A stretch of DNA of 64,000 nucleotides from Bacteroidales bacterium (GTDB lineage: Bacteria; Bacteroidota; Bacteroidia; Bacteroidales; UBA932): NCBI GenBank assembly GCA_023667095.1, contig JAMPAT010000003.1, forward strand, positions 1 to 64,000. Reading direction: 5' to 3'. The position numbers were made by a program, and so were the translations under genes. Within the stretch, counting starts at the first letter, position 1; each line of letters opens with the position of its first letter. Below, piece after piece: positions 34,370 to 43,298 of the stretch. The notes below the pieces were generated by a model. That model saw nothing but the letters and a program-made list of their open reading frames with translations, did no database searches and was not told the origin of the DNA.

Positions 34370-37300
34370 CTCACAAGCTCAAAATCCTGCCTGTGAGGCA
34401 TTAGAGGGTTCTTTGCATATATCCTTGCTGCAACCTGGTACAGCCCTGTTGTCTCAGGAAGTATAGCTGTACGGTATGTAGCGACCCCGTCATTGTTCTC
34501 CACAGGGAGGAACTCGAATTTCTCCTGGATATGGAGCTTTCCCTTATTGTCTGCCGTTGCAAAAAGCATCTCGACACCTATGTCTTCAGGGGAAAGGTCA
34601 CCAATGCTGAGGACAACCTCTGCATTGAACTCCTTGCCCAAGGCAATGTTGTTGTATGTGCTGTCCGGCTTGTCCATCGAGATTACACCGACATTCTGCC
34701 ACTCGCGGCGGACATGCTTCTTCCATGCTGCAATCTCATGCGCAAGCCTGTAGTCATCTGCGAGAAGTTTCGCTGTCCTTTCAGACTGTGGCACATAGTA
34801 CTGATTGATGTAGTCCGTAAGCATCCTGTTGGTCGTAAAGTTGCAGGCAACCATGGCAACAGTGTTCTTTATGTACTCAATCCAGCTTGAAGAACGTCCT
34901 GTACCCTTGTCAATGCTGTAGAAAGTAGGGGCAATATCGTTCTCTATTGTTGCATATATGGTCGCAGCGTCAAGCTCGTCCTGATAGTTCTGGTCATCGT
35001 ATGTCCTTTCCATCGGGAGTGCCCATCCTGCGCCAGGCTTATAGCCCTCGACCCACCATCCGTCAAGTACGGAGAAGTGCATTACACCGTTCATGGCCGC
35101 CTTCTCTCCGGAAGTTCCGGAAGCCTCTTGAGGACGTGTAGGGTTATTCATCCAGACATCGACACCCTGTACTAGATATTTTGCAATTGTAATGTCATAG
35201 TTAGGGACAAACACAATCTTTCCGATGAACTGAGGCATCTTGGAGATGTCCACAATCATCTTGATGAGATCCTGTCCGGCCTTGTCTGCAGGGTGTGCCT
35301 TGCCTGCAAAGATGAACTGTACAGGACGCTCAGGATCATTCACTATCTCATTGAGCCTGTCAAGATCCCTGAAAAGCAGATGTGCCCTCTTGTACGTTGC
35401 AAAACGCCTTGCGAATCCGATGGTAAGTACATCATCGCGAAGGGTTTCCTTGATTGTAACAATCTGGCGTGGAGAATAATGGTTGGTTGCAGAAGGGTCC
35501 GAAAGACGGTTCTTGATTTCCTCCACGAGTTTCTTGCGGAGCTCAGTCCTTACTGCCCATACCTCTTCATCGGAAATCTTGTAGATTCCCTCAAAGCATG
35601 ACTTGTCATAATGATGTGTAGTGAACTCCTTGCCAAATACCTTTGCGTGCACATTCTTCCACTCCGGTGCCGTCCATGTAGGATAGTGAACACCGTTTGT
35701 CACATAGCTGACATGGAGTTCCTCAGGGAGATAGCCTGGCCACATGCTTGAAAGGATGTCCTTGCTGACCTCGCCATGGAGCCATGACACACCGTTCACT
35801 TCCTGGGACATGTTTGCTGCCAGGATGCTCATCGAGAATTTCTCGCCTGCATCCTCTGCATTGATCTTTCCAAGTCCCATCATTGTGGTCCAGTCAATTT
35901 TCAGCCTCTGAGGGTAGTGTCCCATATATTTACGGAGAAGTCCTTCATCAAAGGCATCGTGTCCGGCTGGCACAGGCGTGTGTGTCGTGAACAGGGAAGA
36001 AGCCCTTACGACCTCCAGTGCATCAGGGAAATCCATATTGTCATGGCTGATATATTCGCGGAGCCTCTCCAGGCCGATGAATGCAGCATGTCCCTCATTG
36101 CAATGGTAGACCTCAGGGGTCAGACCAAGCTTGCGGAGTGCGCGGATACCGCCGACACCCAGGAGAAGTTCCTGTTTCAGACGGTTCTCCCAATCTCCGC
36201 CATAGAGATGATGGGTGACACACCTGTCCTCAGGGAGGTTGTCTTCATAGTCAGTGTCCATGAGGTAAAGTTCGGTACGTCCGACATCGACTCTCCATAG
36301 CCTTGCATTGATATTCCTTCCAGGGAATGCCACGCTTGTAGTCATCCAGTTGCCTTCTGCATCGCGTACAGGTGATGCAGGAATCTTCATAAAGTCCTGG
36401 GCATCATATTTTGACACCTGTTCTCCCTGTGCAGAAAGTATCTGGGTAAAATACCCATAGCGGTAGAGAAGTCCCACTGCCACGAGGTTAGTGTTCATGT
36501 CGCTGGTCTCCTTCAGGTAGTCACCCGCAAGGATACCAAGTCCTCCGGAATAGATTTTCAGGGAAGTGTCAAGGCCATATTCCATACAGAAATATGCCAC
36601 TGACGGGCTTTTCCTTTCATCCTTAAGTGCCATATAGGCGTTGAACTCCTCCATTACAGACTTGAGCTTTCCAAGGAATACAGCATCCTTTTCAAGTGTC
36701 TGGTACCTTTTCAGCTTGACCTTGTCAAGCATCGCAATAGGGTTCTCACCTGACTTTTTCCAGGCCTGCGGGTCAACATAGCTGAAAAGTTCCTTTGCTG
36801 ACTCGTTCCAGCACCACCATAGGTTCCTTGACAATACCTCAAGGTCCTTGAGGCTGTCAGGAAGATGACGGGATACAAACACACTATTCCACGACGGTTG
36901 ATTCACATCAAATTTCTTGTATTGCATAGTTTTATCATTTCTGACCTCAGGGAAAGCACCTTTCTCTGAAATCACTTTCTGGAGCGACTTTGAGTACGCC
37001 TCCTTATAATATTTAATATTGTTTTCCCAAAGAGCTATCTCGGATACCTCCTTGGCATTTGCCATATATGCTTTCCTTTCATCCTTTGACAGGCGGGCAA
37101 TCTCCTTGACACGTCCAACGACATCCTCCACCACATTCCTGTAGTTCGAGTCATTTCGCGAAATAACAGTGATGCCAGGGTGTTCCTTAGCATAGTGCGC
37201 CCTTACCCAAAGGCCAAATCCTGCCAAAGAAGTGGTTACCGTAGGAACCCTGAATGCGAGGCTTTCAAGCGGAGTATAGCCCCACGGCTCATAATATGAC

Positions 37301-38598
37301 GGGAAGATAGTAAGGTCAAGTCCTGCAAGCAGATCATAGTATGCCATGTTGAAGACCCCGTCATTGCCGTTAAGATATGAAGGTATGAAATAGACCTTCA
37401 CCTTGTCCCCTATCGAGTTATTCAGGCTGAGTTCATTCAGCCTGCAGGAAATCCTGTCATACTCAGGATCCATCAGATAGTGGGAATTGCGTGTCACATA
37501 TGTCGAGCCGTTGCCGTTCATCTTGGCCACAAGCTCCCTGTCAGGCCCATTGTTCCCGGAAGGGATCATGATGAATGCCTGTATGCTCTTGCCTTCGAAA
37601 TCAGAACTGTTGAGCTTGTCAAGGGCATCAATGAAGACATCAATGCCCTTGTTCTTATACTCATAACGTCCCCCGATTCCGACAAATATTGAATTGTCAG
37701 GCACCTGCTCACCGGACATGGCAGTTGCTACCTCAACAAACTTTGCCCTTGCCGCCGCACGCATTGCGTCATATTCCTCATCAGTGGCAGGGGTGAAGCT
37801 GTTCTCGAACCCGTTCGGGGTCACGACATCGACATCCCTCTGCAGGAACTGCTTGCATTCCACCGCAGTAATGTCGCTGACGGTGGTGAATATGTCGGCG
37901 TTCTGTGCAGACTTCTTCTCCAGTGAATGGCGTGCAATGACATTGAACTCCCTTGCCTTGCCGTCACCGTCATAGACCCCCATGGCATCATACAGGGGAA
38001 GATTGTTGCCGGCGACACAACGCCCGACCACGGTAGCATGCGTAGTGAACACGGTCGCTATAGGCAGTTCCTTCCACTTGATATAGAGAAGTCCGGCTCC
38101 GGTCATCCATTCATGGAACTGGGCAACTACCTTGTCAGACGGACTGAGGTTAAACTTGTAGAAGCTTTCGATTACCTTTCCTGCAGCATATCCGAACAAG
38201 GCAGACTCCCTGTAATCCCAGTTTCCGGTCAGGGAATCTACCCCGAACCTTTTCCAGTATTCTGTGAGAATCTCATTCTGCACAGTTATGAACTGCTTGA
38301 AATCCACCAGGATAGCGATTGGCTTTCCCGGTACATTCCATTTCCCGACCCTTATTCTGAGACCTTCAGAGGCTGCCTGCCTCTTCCAATCCCTGTAAAG
38401 CAGGGGATCCTCTATGAAATCCGGGTTGCTCTCTGTATCCATCCAGACATCAGGTCCGACAAGGATGTGATGTCTTTTAAGCTCCGACTTAAGATATAAC
38501 GACTTGGTAGCTATTACGGTATAAATGCCTCCTACCTTGTTGCAAACCTCCCAGCTTACCTCAAAGAGGTAGTCCGGCCTGATCAATTCATTGCTCAT
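34360..38598 (-). CDS. Glycogen synthase (GT3)-alpha-glucan phosphorylase (GT35) fusion
   Basis: This 1412-residue cytoplasmic protein joins two opposing activities. Residues about 1-550 are a GT3 glycogen synthase resembling the eukaryotic type (EVSWEVCNKVGGIYTV; the E-x7-E motif in EPWGYTPLE). Residues about 570-1412 are an alpha-glucan phosphorylase of the short archaeal/Thermus type (YFCMEYGLDTSLKIYSGGLGILAGDY). The PLP lysine is predicted as Lys1166 in GTSGEKAAMNG. Such fusions are known in Bacteroides. It abuts the GH57 gene with no gap and overlaps ribF. A full-length frame with no interruption shows that the fusion is real and not an error. Confidence 0.94.
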   Translation of the reverse strand: MSNELIRPDYLFEVSWEVCNKVGGIYTVIATKSLYLKSELKRHHILVGPDVWMDTESNPDFIEDPLLYRDWKRQAASEGLRIRVGKWNVPGKPIAILVDFKQFITVQNEILTEYWKRFGVDSLTGNWDYRESALFGYAAGKVIESFYKFNLSPSDKVVAQFHEWMTGAGLLYIKWKELPIATVFTTHATVVGRCVAGNNLPLYDAMGVYDGDGKAREFNVIARHSLEKKSAQNADIFTTVSDITAVECKQFLQRDVDVVTPNGFENSFTPATDEEYDAMRAAARAKFVEVATAMSGEQVPDNSIFVGIGGRYEYKNKGIDVFIDALDKLNSSDFEGKSIQAFIMIPSGNNGPDRELVAKMNGNGSTYVTRNSHYLMDPEYDRISCRLNELSLNNSIGDKVKVYFIPSYLNGNDGVFNMAYYDLLAGLDLTIFPSYYEPWGYTPLESLAFRVPTVTTSLAGFGLWVRAHYAKEHPGITVISRNDSNYRNVVEDVVGRVKEIARLSKDERKAYMANAKEVSEIALWENNIKYYKEAYSKSLQKVISEKGAFPEVRNDKTMQYKKFDVNQPSWNSVFVSRHLPDSLKDLEVLSRNLWWCWNESAKELFSYVDPQAWKKSGENPIAMLDKVKLKRYQTLEKDAVFLGKLKSVMEEFNAYMALKDERKSPSVAYFCMEYGLDTSLKIYSGGLGILAGDYLKETSDMNTNLVAVGLLYRYGYFTQILSAQGEQVSKYDAQDFMKIPASPVRDAEGNWMTTSVAFPGRNINARLWRVDVGRTELYLMDTDYEDNLPEDRCVTHHLYGGDWENRLKQELLLGVGGIRALRKLGLTPEVYHCNEGHAAFIGLERLREYISHDNMDFPDALEVVRASSLFTTHTPVPAGHDAFDEGLLRKYMGHYPQRLKIDWTTMMGLGKINAEDAGEKFSMSILAANMSQEVNGVSWLHGEVSKDILSSMWPGYLPEELHVSYVTNGVHYPTWTAPEWKNVHAKVFGKEFTTHHYDKSCFEGIYKISDEEVWAVRTELRKKLVEEIKNRLSDPSATNHYSPRQIVTIKETLRDDVLTIGFARRFATYKRAHLLFRDLDRLNEIVNDPERPVQFIFAGKAHPADKAGQDLIKMIVDISKMPQFIGKIVFVPNYDITIAKYLVQGVDVWMNNPTRPQEASGTSGEKAAMNGVMHFSVLDGWWVEGYKPGAGWALPMERTYDDQNYQDELDAATIYATIENDIAPTFYSIDKGTGRSSSWIEYIKNTVAMVACNFTTNRMLTDYINQYYVPQSERTAKLLADDYRLAHEIAAWKKHVRREWQNVGVISMDKPDSTYNNIALGKEFNAEVVLSIGDLSPEDIGVEMLFATADNKGKLHIQEKFEFLPVENNDGVATYRTAILPETTGLYQVAARIYAKNPLMPHRQDFELVRWL

Positions 38599-39963
38599 CT
38601 ATTTTGTCTTCTTTTTTACGGTTTTTGGTTTTACTTCCTTTGCCTCAGATGCAACAGCTTTCTTTGCAGCAGTCTTTTTAGGAACAGCCGTCTTCCTGGC
38701 AGCCACAGTCCTTTTCACTGCCGCAACTGGCTTTTCCTCATTCTTTTCGGCTGCAAATTTAGCATCAGAAACGGAAAAAGCATCATCTACCCTCAAAATA
38801 AAATCGCTGAGGACATTCATATAATTTATAAATGCCTCATATGGAGTATCATACGGATTAAAATATTTATGTACGGCACCATCGGAGAAGAACTTTGTAC
38901 ACATATAATAGAAATGGTCGCTTTCCTGCAGGCGTCCGAAATCTCCCCAGAGAGTTTCATCGTTCAGGATGGAAAGCTTCTCTGTCTGCTCATACAGCTT
39001 TCCGTAGGCATCATTCTGCAATTCGTTTCCGAGCCATGCAGTCACATCCCTCTCCTCGTCTGCCCATGAAATAGGATCCGGAACATCAAGTGCAGCGACT
39101 GGCCTGTGTTTCTTTGTCGCCTCAGAAGGGGTAACAAACTCAAACTCCCTGTCCTCAAGGACCACCTCAGGGAAATATCTCATGAAGTCGAAGATACCGC
39201 TCTGTGCCTTCTGGTGCTCGCCAAATGTCTCATAGTCCATGAAGAGGTTGACAATTTCATCATCCTTGGCAGCAGCCTTTATCCATGCAAGGTACTTGTC
39301 ACCGGTAAGGGGCCAGTTGTCCCATGACCTGTCTGAAAAGCGGAACGCAATGTCATCGCTCAGTGAAGAGTTCTTCAGGAGAAGGCTAAGCTTCGGTGCA
39401 AATGCACCGGAGTAGACATAGTTGGGGCTTTTCCATCCGAGGACATGCTTTGCACCCTCGGTAAGCATTGTCTTGAAGCCAAGGTCATAGACCATTTCAC
39501 CTATTGCATCGGAATAGATAAGTTCAGTATTCCTGAAAGCCTTTGGAGTCACACCGAAATAGTTCTCTATCATGTCCTTGTGCTTCAGCACCTGATGCTT
39601 GAACTCGGCAGGTGAAGCAAGAGATGCAAGCGAATGATAATAGGTCTCGCAAAGGAATTCTACGCATCCTGTCTTCGCAAGCTTCCTGAAGCTCTCGATA
39701 ACCTCAGGGGCATATCTGTCAAACTGCTCAAGGACAGAGCCTGAGATTGAGAATGCGACCTTGAACTTGCCGTTATAGCGTGTAACGAGATCCAGAAGGA
39801 GCTCGTTCATAGGAAGATAGCACCTCTGGGCCACTCTCCTCAGAATGGTCCTGTTGGCAAAGTCATCATAATAATGCGAATCCTTGCCGATATCAAAAAA
39901 CCTATATAACCTCAATCTGTTTGGCTGGTGAACCTGGAAATACAGGCATATGCTCTTTTTCAT
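38599..39963 (-). CDS. GH57 alpha-amylase-family enzyme with lysine-rich tail
   Basis: This 454-residue cytoplasmic enzyme is of family GH57 (alpha-amylase or 4-alpha-glucanotransferase type). The family motifs are VHQPNRLR at the start, the nucleophile Glu in AFRNTELIYSD (about 147) and the acid/base Asp in FMDYETFGEH (about 243). After the catalytic domain, residues about 403-454 form a tail with 15 Lys and 2 Arg plus Ala, Pro, Thr and Val, like the tail of histone H1-type proteins. That tail is not a normal GH57 feature. The gene sits within the glycogen train between the GT4 and the fusion gene. Confidence 0.9.
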   Translation of the reverse strand: MKKSICLYFQVHQPNRLRLYRFFDIGKDSHYYDDFANRTILRRVAQRCYLPMNELLLDLVTRYNGKFKVAFSISGSVLEQFDRYAPEVIESFRKLAKTGCVEFLCETYYHSLASLASPAEFKHQVLKHKDMIENYFGVTPKAFRNTELIYSDAIGEMVYDLGFKTMLTEGAKHVLGWKSPNYVYSGAFAPKLSLLLKNSSLSDDIAFRFSDRSWDNWPLTGDKYLAWIKAAAKDDEIVNLFMDYETFGEHQKAQSGIFDFMRYFPEVVLEDREFEFVTPSEATKKHRPVAALDVPDPISWADEERDVTAWLGNELQNDAYGKLYEQTEKLSILNDETLWGDFGRLQESDHFYYMCTKFFSDGAVHKYFNPYDTPYEAFINYMNVLSDFILRVDDAFSVSDAKFAAEKNEEKPVAAVKRTVAARKTAVPKKTAAKKAVASEAKEVKPKTVKKKTK

Positions 39964-40029
39964 AATATGTAGTTTTTTATTTTTATACTTATATAGTTAT
40001 AGTGTACATTCAGCTATGGAGCCCCGTCT

Positions 40030-41319
40030 CTATTTTATGACAGACTCGTAGACCTTCTTGACCTTATAGGCTGCGTTGTTCCATTTAAGGGAATTGACTT
40101 CGTCATAGCCGCAGCGCGCAGCAAGGTTCGAGATTGCAGGATAGTTCAGCAGACCATATATTGCATCCGACATGGCATCTATATCCCAGAAATCCACCTT
40201 GAGGGCATATTTCAGGATTTCAGCACAGCCCGACTGCTTCGAAATGACAGACGGGACATTTGTCTGCATGGCCTCCAGGGGCGAGATTCCGAAAGGCTCC
40301 GAAATGGAAGGCATCACATAGACATCAGACAGCGCAAACATCTTCTGCACATCCGCCCCACGGAGGAATCCCGTGAAATGGAACCTGTCAGAAATGCCCA
40401 GGCGTGCCACATGACGGATACACCTGTTTAGCATATCACCGCTGCCTGCCATGACGAAACGTACATTCTTGCAACGTTTCAGTACCTTTGCCGCCGCCTC
40501 GATGAAATATTCCGGACCTTTCTGGTAAGTTACACGTCCAAGGAAGGTAACCACCTTGTCCTTCACCCCCCTCTCTACCTGGATATTCTCCCTGCCGCTG
40601 AAATCCACAGCATTGTGGACAGTGACTACCTTGTCAGGTGAAATCCCGTATTTGTTGATGATTATATTCCTCGTAAGGTCACTTACAGCCATCACCTTGT
40701 CTGCAGCCTCCATTCCCTTCTTCTCCAGTTCAAACACCCTTGTGTCAATCCTGTCATCGCTGGCACGGTCAAAAGAAGTTGCATGTACATGGATGACAAG
40801 CGGCTTTCCTGTCAGCTGCTTTGCACCGATTCCGGCAAGATATGTAAGCCAGTCATGTGCATGTATCACATCTATCTCATCCTTGTGCTGGAGAGCAATC
40901 GTGGCACCGACCATTGCATAGCGGGCAACCTCCTCCATAAGGTTTGCCCCGTATTTTCCGGAGAACTTGTATTTCTGTCCATACTGCACACGGAAACTCT
41001 TTACCTGCCTCTTCCTTTCCTCCTCAACCATTGAAGTGAATTCCTGAGGATCCACATATGGAATCATATTGGTCCCGATATGCACAAAGCTGACCTTGCC
41101 AAGGAACTCGTCAACGCTCTCTGTGACCGTATCGACAGGCACATCGCTCGCATTGATTATCTTCACCGCACTCTGATCCTCGTCACCAGAAGCGGAAGGC
41201 ATCACAAAAAGCACGTCCACATCATTGGCTGCCAATCCTTTGGTCATACCATAGCAGGCTGTGCCAAGTCCGCCGGCAATATGTGGCGGGAACTCCCACC
41301 CGAACATCAGAACTTTCAT
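40030..41319 (-). CDS. GT4 glycosyltransferase, glycogen synthase-like
   Basis: This 429-residue cytoplasmic GT-B glycosyltransferase has the N-terminal FGWEFPPHIAGGLGTACYGMTKGL loop for the acceptor, HAHDWLTYLAG in the middle and the retaining-enzyme motif SEPFGISPLEAMQTNVPSV with the E-x7-E pair. GT4 enzymes in this position in Bacteroidetes glycogen clusters are thought to make or prime alpha-1,4-glucan, perhaps via maltose-1-phosphate or ADP-glucose; the donor cannot be told here. It overlaps the debranching gene by four bases. Confidence 0.9.
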   Translation of the reverse strand: MKVLMFGWEFPPHIAGGLGTACYGMTKGLAANDVDVLFVMPSASGDEDQSAVKIINASDVPVDTVTESVDEFLGKVSFVHIGTNMIPYVDPQEFTSMVEEERKRQVKSFRVQYGQKYKFSGKYGANLMEEVARYAMVGATIALQHKDEIDVIHAHDWLTYLAGIGAKQLTGKPLVIHVHATSFDRASDDRIDTRVFELEKKGMEAADKVMAVSDLTRNIIINKYGISPDKVVTVHNAVDFSGRENIQVERGVKDKVVTFLGRVTYQKGPEYFIEAAAKVLKRCKNVRFVMAGSGDMLNRCIRHVARLGISDRFHFTGFLRGADVQKMFALSDVYVMPSISEPFGISPLEAMQTNVPSVISKQSGCAEILKYALKVDFWDIDAMSDAIYGLLNYPAISNLAARCGYDEVNSLKWNNAAYKVKKVYESVIK

Positions 41320-43259
41320 TTCCTTTCCTCCTTATATTTATTCATAAGATAATCAACCCTCAGAAGGGCAGCCGTACTGCATGCGCTTGAGATTGCCCCA
41401 TGGGGTTCATGAGGAGGATCCCCGTCATACAGTTCAGAGAACACCCCGACTCCATGCTTGCTGATATCCTCGTAGAATCCTTCGGTCAGATACTCGGCCT
41501 TCTTGTAGAACGTCGGGCCCATCATCTTGAAGCAGATGTCAATATATGGTCCAAGAAGCATCGGGAATGCGCATCCGTTATGGTATGCAAGGTCCCTGTC
41601 AGCCTGTGAGCCTTCGTAAACACCACGATATCTTGCATTACGTGGAGAAAGTGAACGGATTCCCCTCTTTGTAATCAGTTCATTGTTTATTGTCATTATC
41701 ACCTCGGACTTCACCTCATCCTCCACAGGGGAGTAGTCAAGGCTGACTGCAAACAGCTGGTTAGGACGCACAGCAAGGTTCTGTCCGTTCCAGTCAACAT
41801 AGTCAGCAAGGTATCCGCTGTCTGCATTATAGAATGTAGGCTGGAAATTGGCAAGTACAAGATCCCTTACTGAAGACCACTGCTGTACAAATGCCCTGCC
41901 CTTTGGTCCGCCATACCTTGCCTCCATGTCAATTGCAAAACAGAGTGCATTGTACCAGAAGGCATTCAGTTCAACCTGATACCCTGGCCTTTCATTTACA
42001 GGATGTCCGTCAACGTATGTATTCATCCATGAAAGGGCTGTCCAGTCCATCTGTGCCCACAGAAGGCCGTTAGGATGCATAGCCACCTCTTTCCTGCGTC
42101 CCGGGGCATAGCTTTCGATAATGCCCTTGAGAGTTTCGCCATACTTCTTCCAGACTTTCCTCTCATCCGCACCGAAATGTATATACTGCTGTACCGTATC
42201 AGTCAGGCGAAGAGGAGATTCCACCTGTGTCGTCCTGTGAAAAAGCCTTTCCTGCTCATCAGCAATAAGGTTATCCAGAATCTTCTCGAATTCGGATTTA
42301 TCTCCATCGGCATAGAGCGTCAGTCCGGGAAGTGCTATTATCGTTTCTCTCAGAAGGCCTGTCTCCAGCCATGAGAATCCGGCTGTTATCCTTTCCTTTC
42401 CTCCTCTGCTGCATTTCAGGAGATCGGCATTGCGCAACAGCAGGTCGTGGTTGCTTGAGATGTTTCCCATTTTCCTGACAATGTCATCGAATTTCCTCTT
42501 CAGGGTCTTCTCATTGACCTCATTGACAGATGCTGAGAGCACCACGGACTCACCTGGCTTGAGTTCCACGGAGAATTCTCCAGGAACAAAAAGGTCTTCT
42601 GTGCAGTCGAACCCACGGCGGTATTCATCCGAATAGGTTATTCCATTGTACCAGTACGGGGACTGCTTGAATGACGATTTCCCGCTAAGCTGAAGATTCA
42701 GGTCCGGAAAGCCCTCGTACATTCTGTACGCGATTCCTCCTGGAATCTCCCTTCCGTTGATATTTGCCTCCGGGTTCTGACGTGTCAGGCTGTGGATATT
42801 CCTGAATGCCAGGAACGGCTTCAATTTCAGGGTCGCTTTCATTGGTGCCTTGACCAGGGTATACTTCAGGAGTACCTGGTCATTGTCCGGTACAAGAAGG
42901 ATGGTCTTGCTGAAAAGGATTTCACCTACCTTATAGACAATTTCCGGAGCGTGGTCTGCATCAAAGTCCACGATATATTTATGGCCTCTCGGCTCATAGA
43001 TATCACCGTAGCAATGTATGCCAAGGTTAAACTGCTTGCCTCCCATCACGATGCTCTCGTCCACAGAAGAAAGCAGCATATACTTTCCTCCTCCGAAATT
43101 ATCTATCGGGACAGCAAGAAGTCCATGGTAACGTCTTGTATTGCAGGTGACTATTGAAGTATTGCAATATGCTCCTGTCTTATTCGCGGAAATGATTTCA
43201 CGCTTGAGCGAATATTCCAGGTTTACAAGTTCGGACTTGTTGAATTTAAGAAAAGCCAT
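41316..43259 (-). CDS. Glycogen debranching enzyme (amylo-alpha-1,6-glucosidase type, GH133)
   Basis: This 647-residue enzyme has a bacterial GDE N-terminal beta domain (about 1-240) and an (alpha/alpha)6 barrel of the eukaryotic-type amylo-1,6-glucosidase (about 285-640, with TTQVESPLRLTDTVQQY, MDWTALSWMNTYVDG and RPNQLFAVSLDYSP). It would hydrolyse the alpha-1,6 branch stubs of glycogen left by phosphorylase. The isoamylase-type (GH13) glgX is absent, so this is the debranching route. It follows glgB by 39 bases. Confidence 0.93.
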   Translation of the reverse strand: MAFLKFNKSELVNLEYSLKREIISANKTGAYCNTSIVTCNTRRYHGLLAVPIDNFGGGKYMLLSSVDESIVMGGKQFNLGIHCYGDIYEPRGHKYIVDFDADHAPEIVYKVGEILFSKTILLVPDNDQVLLKYTLVKAPMKATLKLKPFLAFRNIHSLTRQNPEANINGREIPGGIAYRMYEGFPDLNLQLSGKSSFKQSPYWYNGITYSDEYRRGFDCTEDLFVPGEFSVELKPGESVVLSASVNEVNEKTLKRKFDDIVRKMGNISSNHDLLLRNADLLKCSRGGKERITAGFSWLETGLLRETIIALPGLTLYADGDKSEFEKILDNLIADEQERLFHRTTQVESPLRLTDTVQQYIHFGADERKVWKKYGETLKGIIESYAPGRRKEVAMHPNGLLWAQMDWTALSWMNTYVDGHPVNERPGYQVELNAFWYNALCFAIDMEARYGGPKGRAFVQQWSSVRDLVLANFQPTFYNADSGYLADYVDWNGQNLAVRPNQLFAVSLDYSPVEDEVKSEVIMTINNELITKRGIRSLSPRNARYRGVYEGSQADRDLAYHNGCAFPMLLGPYIDICFKMMGPTFYKKAEYLTEGFYEDISKHGVGVFSELYDGDPPHEPHGAISSACSTAALLRVDYLMNKYKEERK

Positions 43260-43298
43260 ACTTGATATTTTTTAAATTTCACTAAAAAGTCTTGGTTA

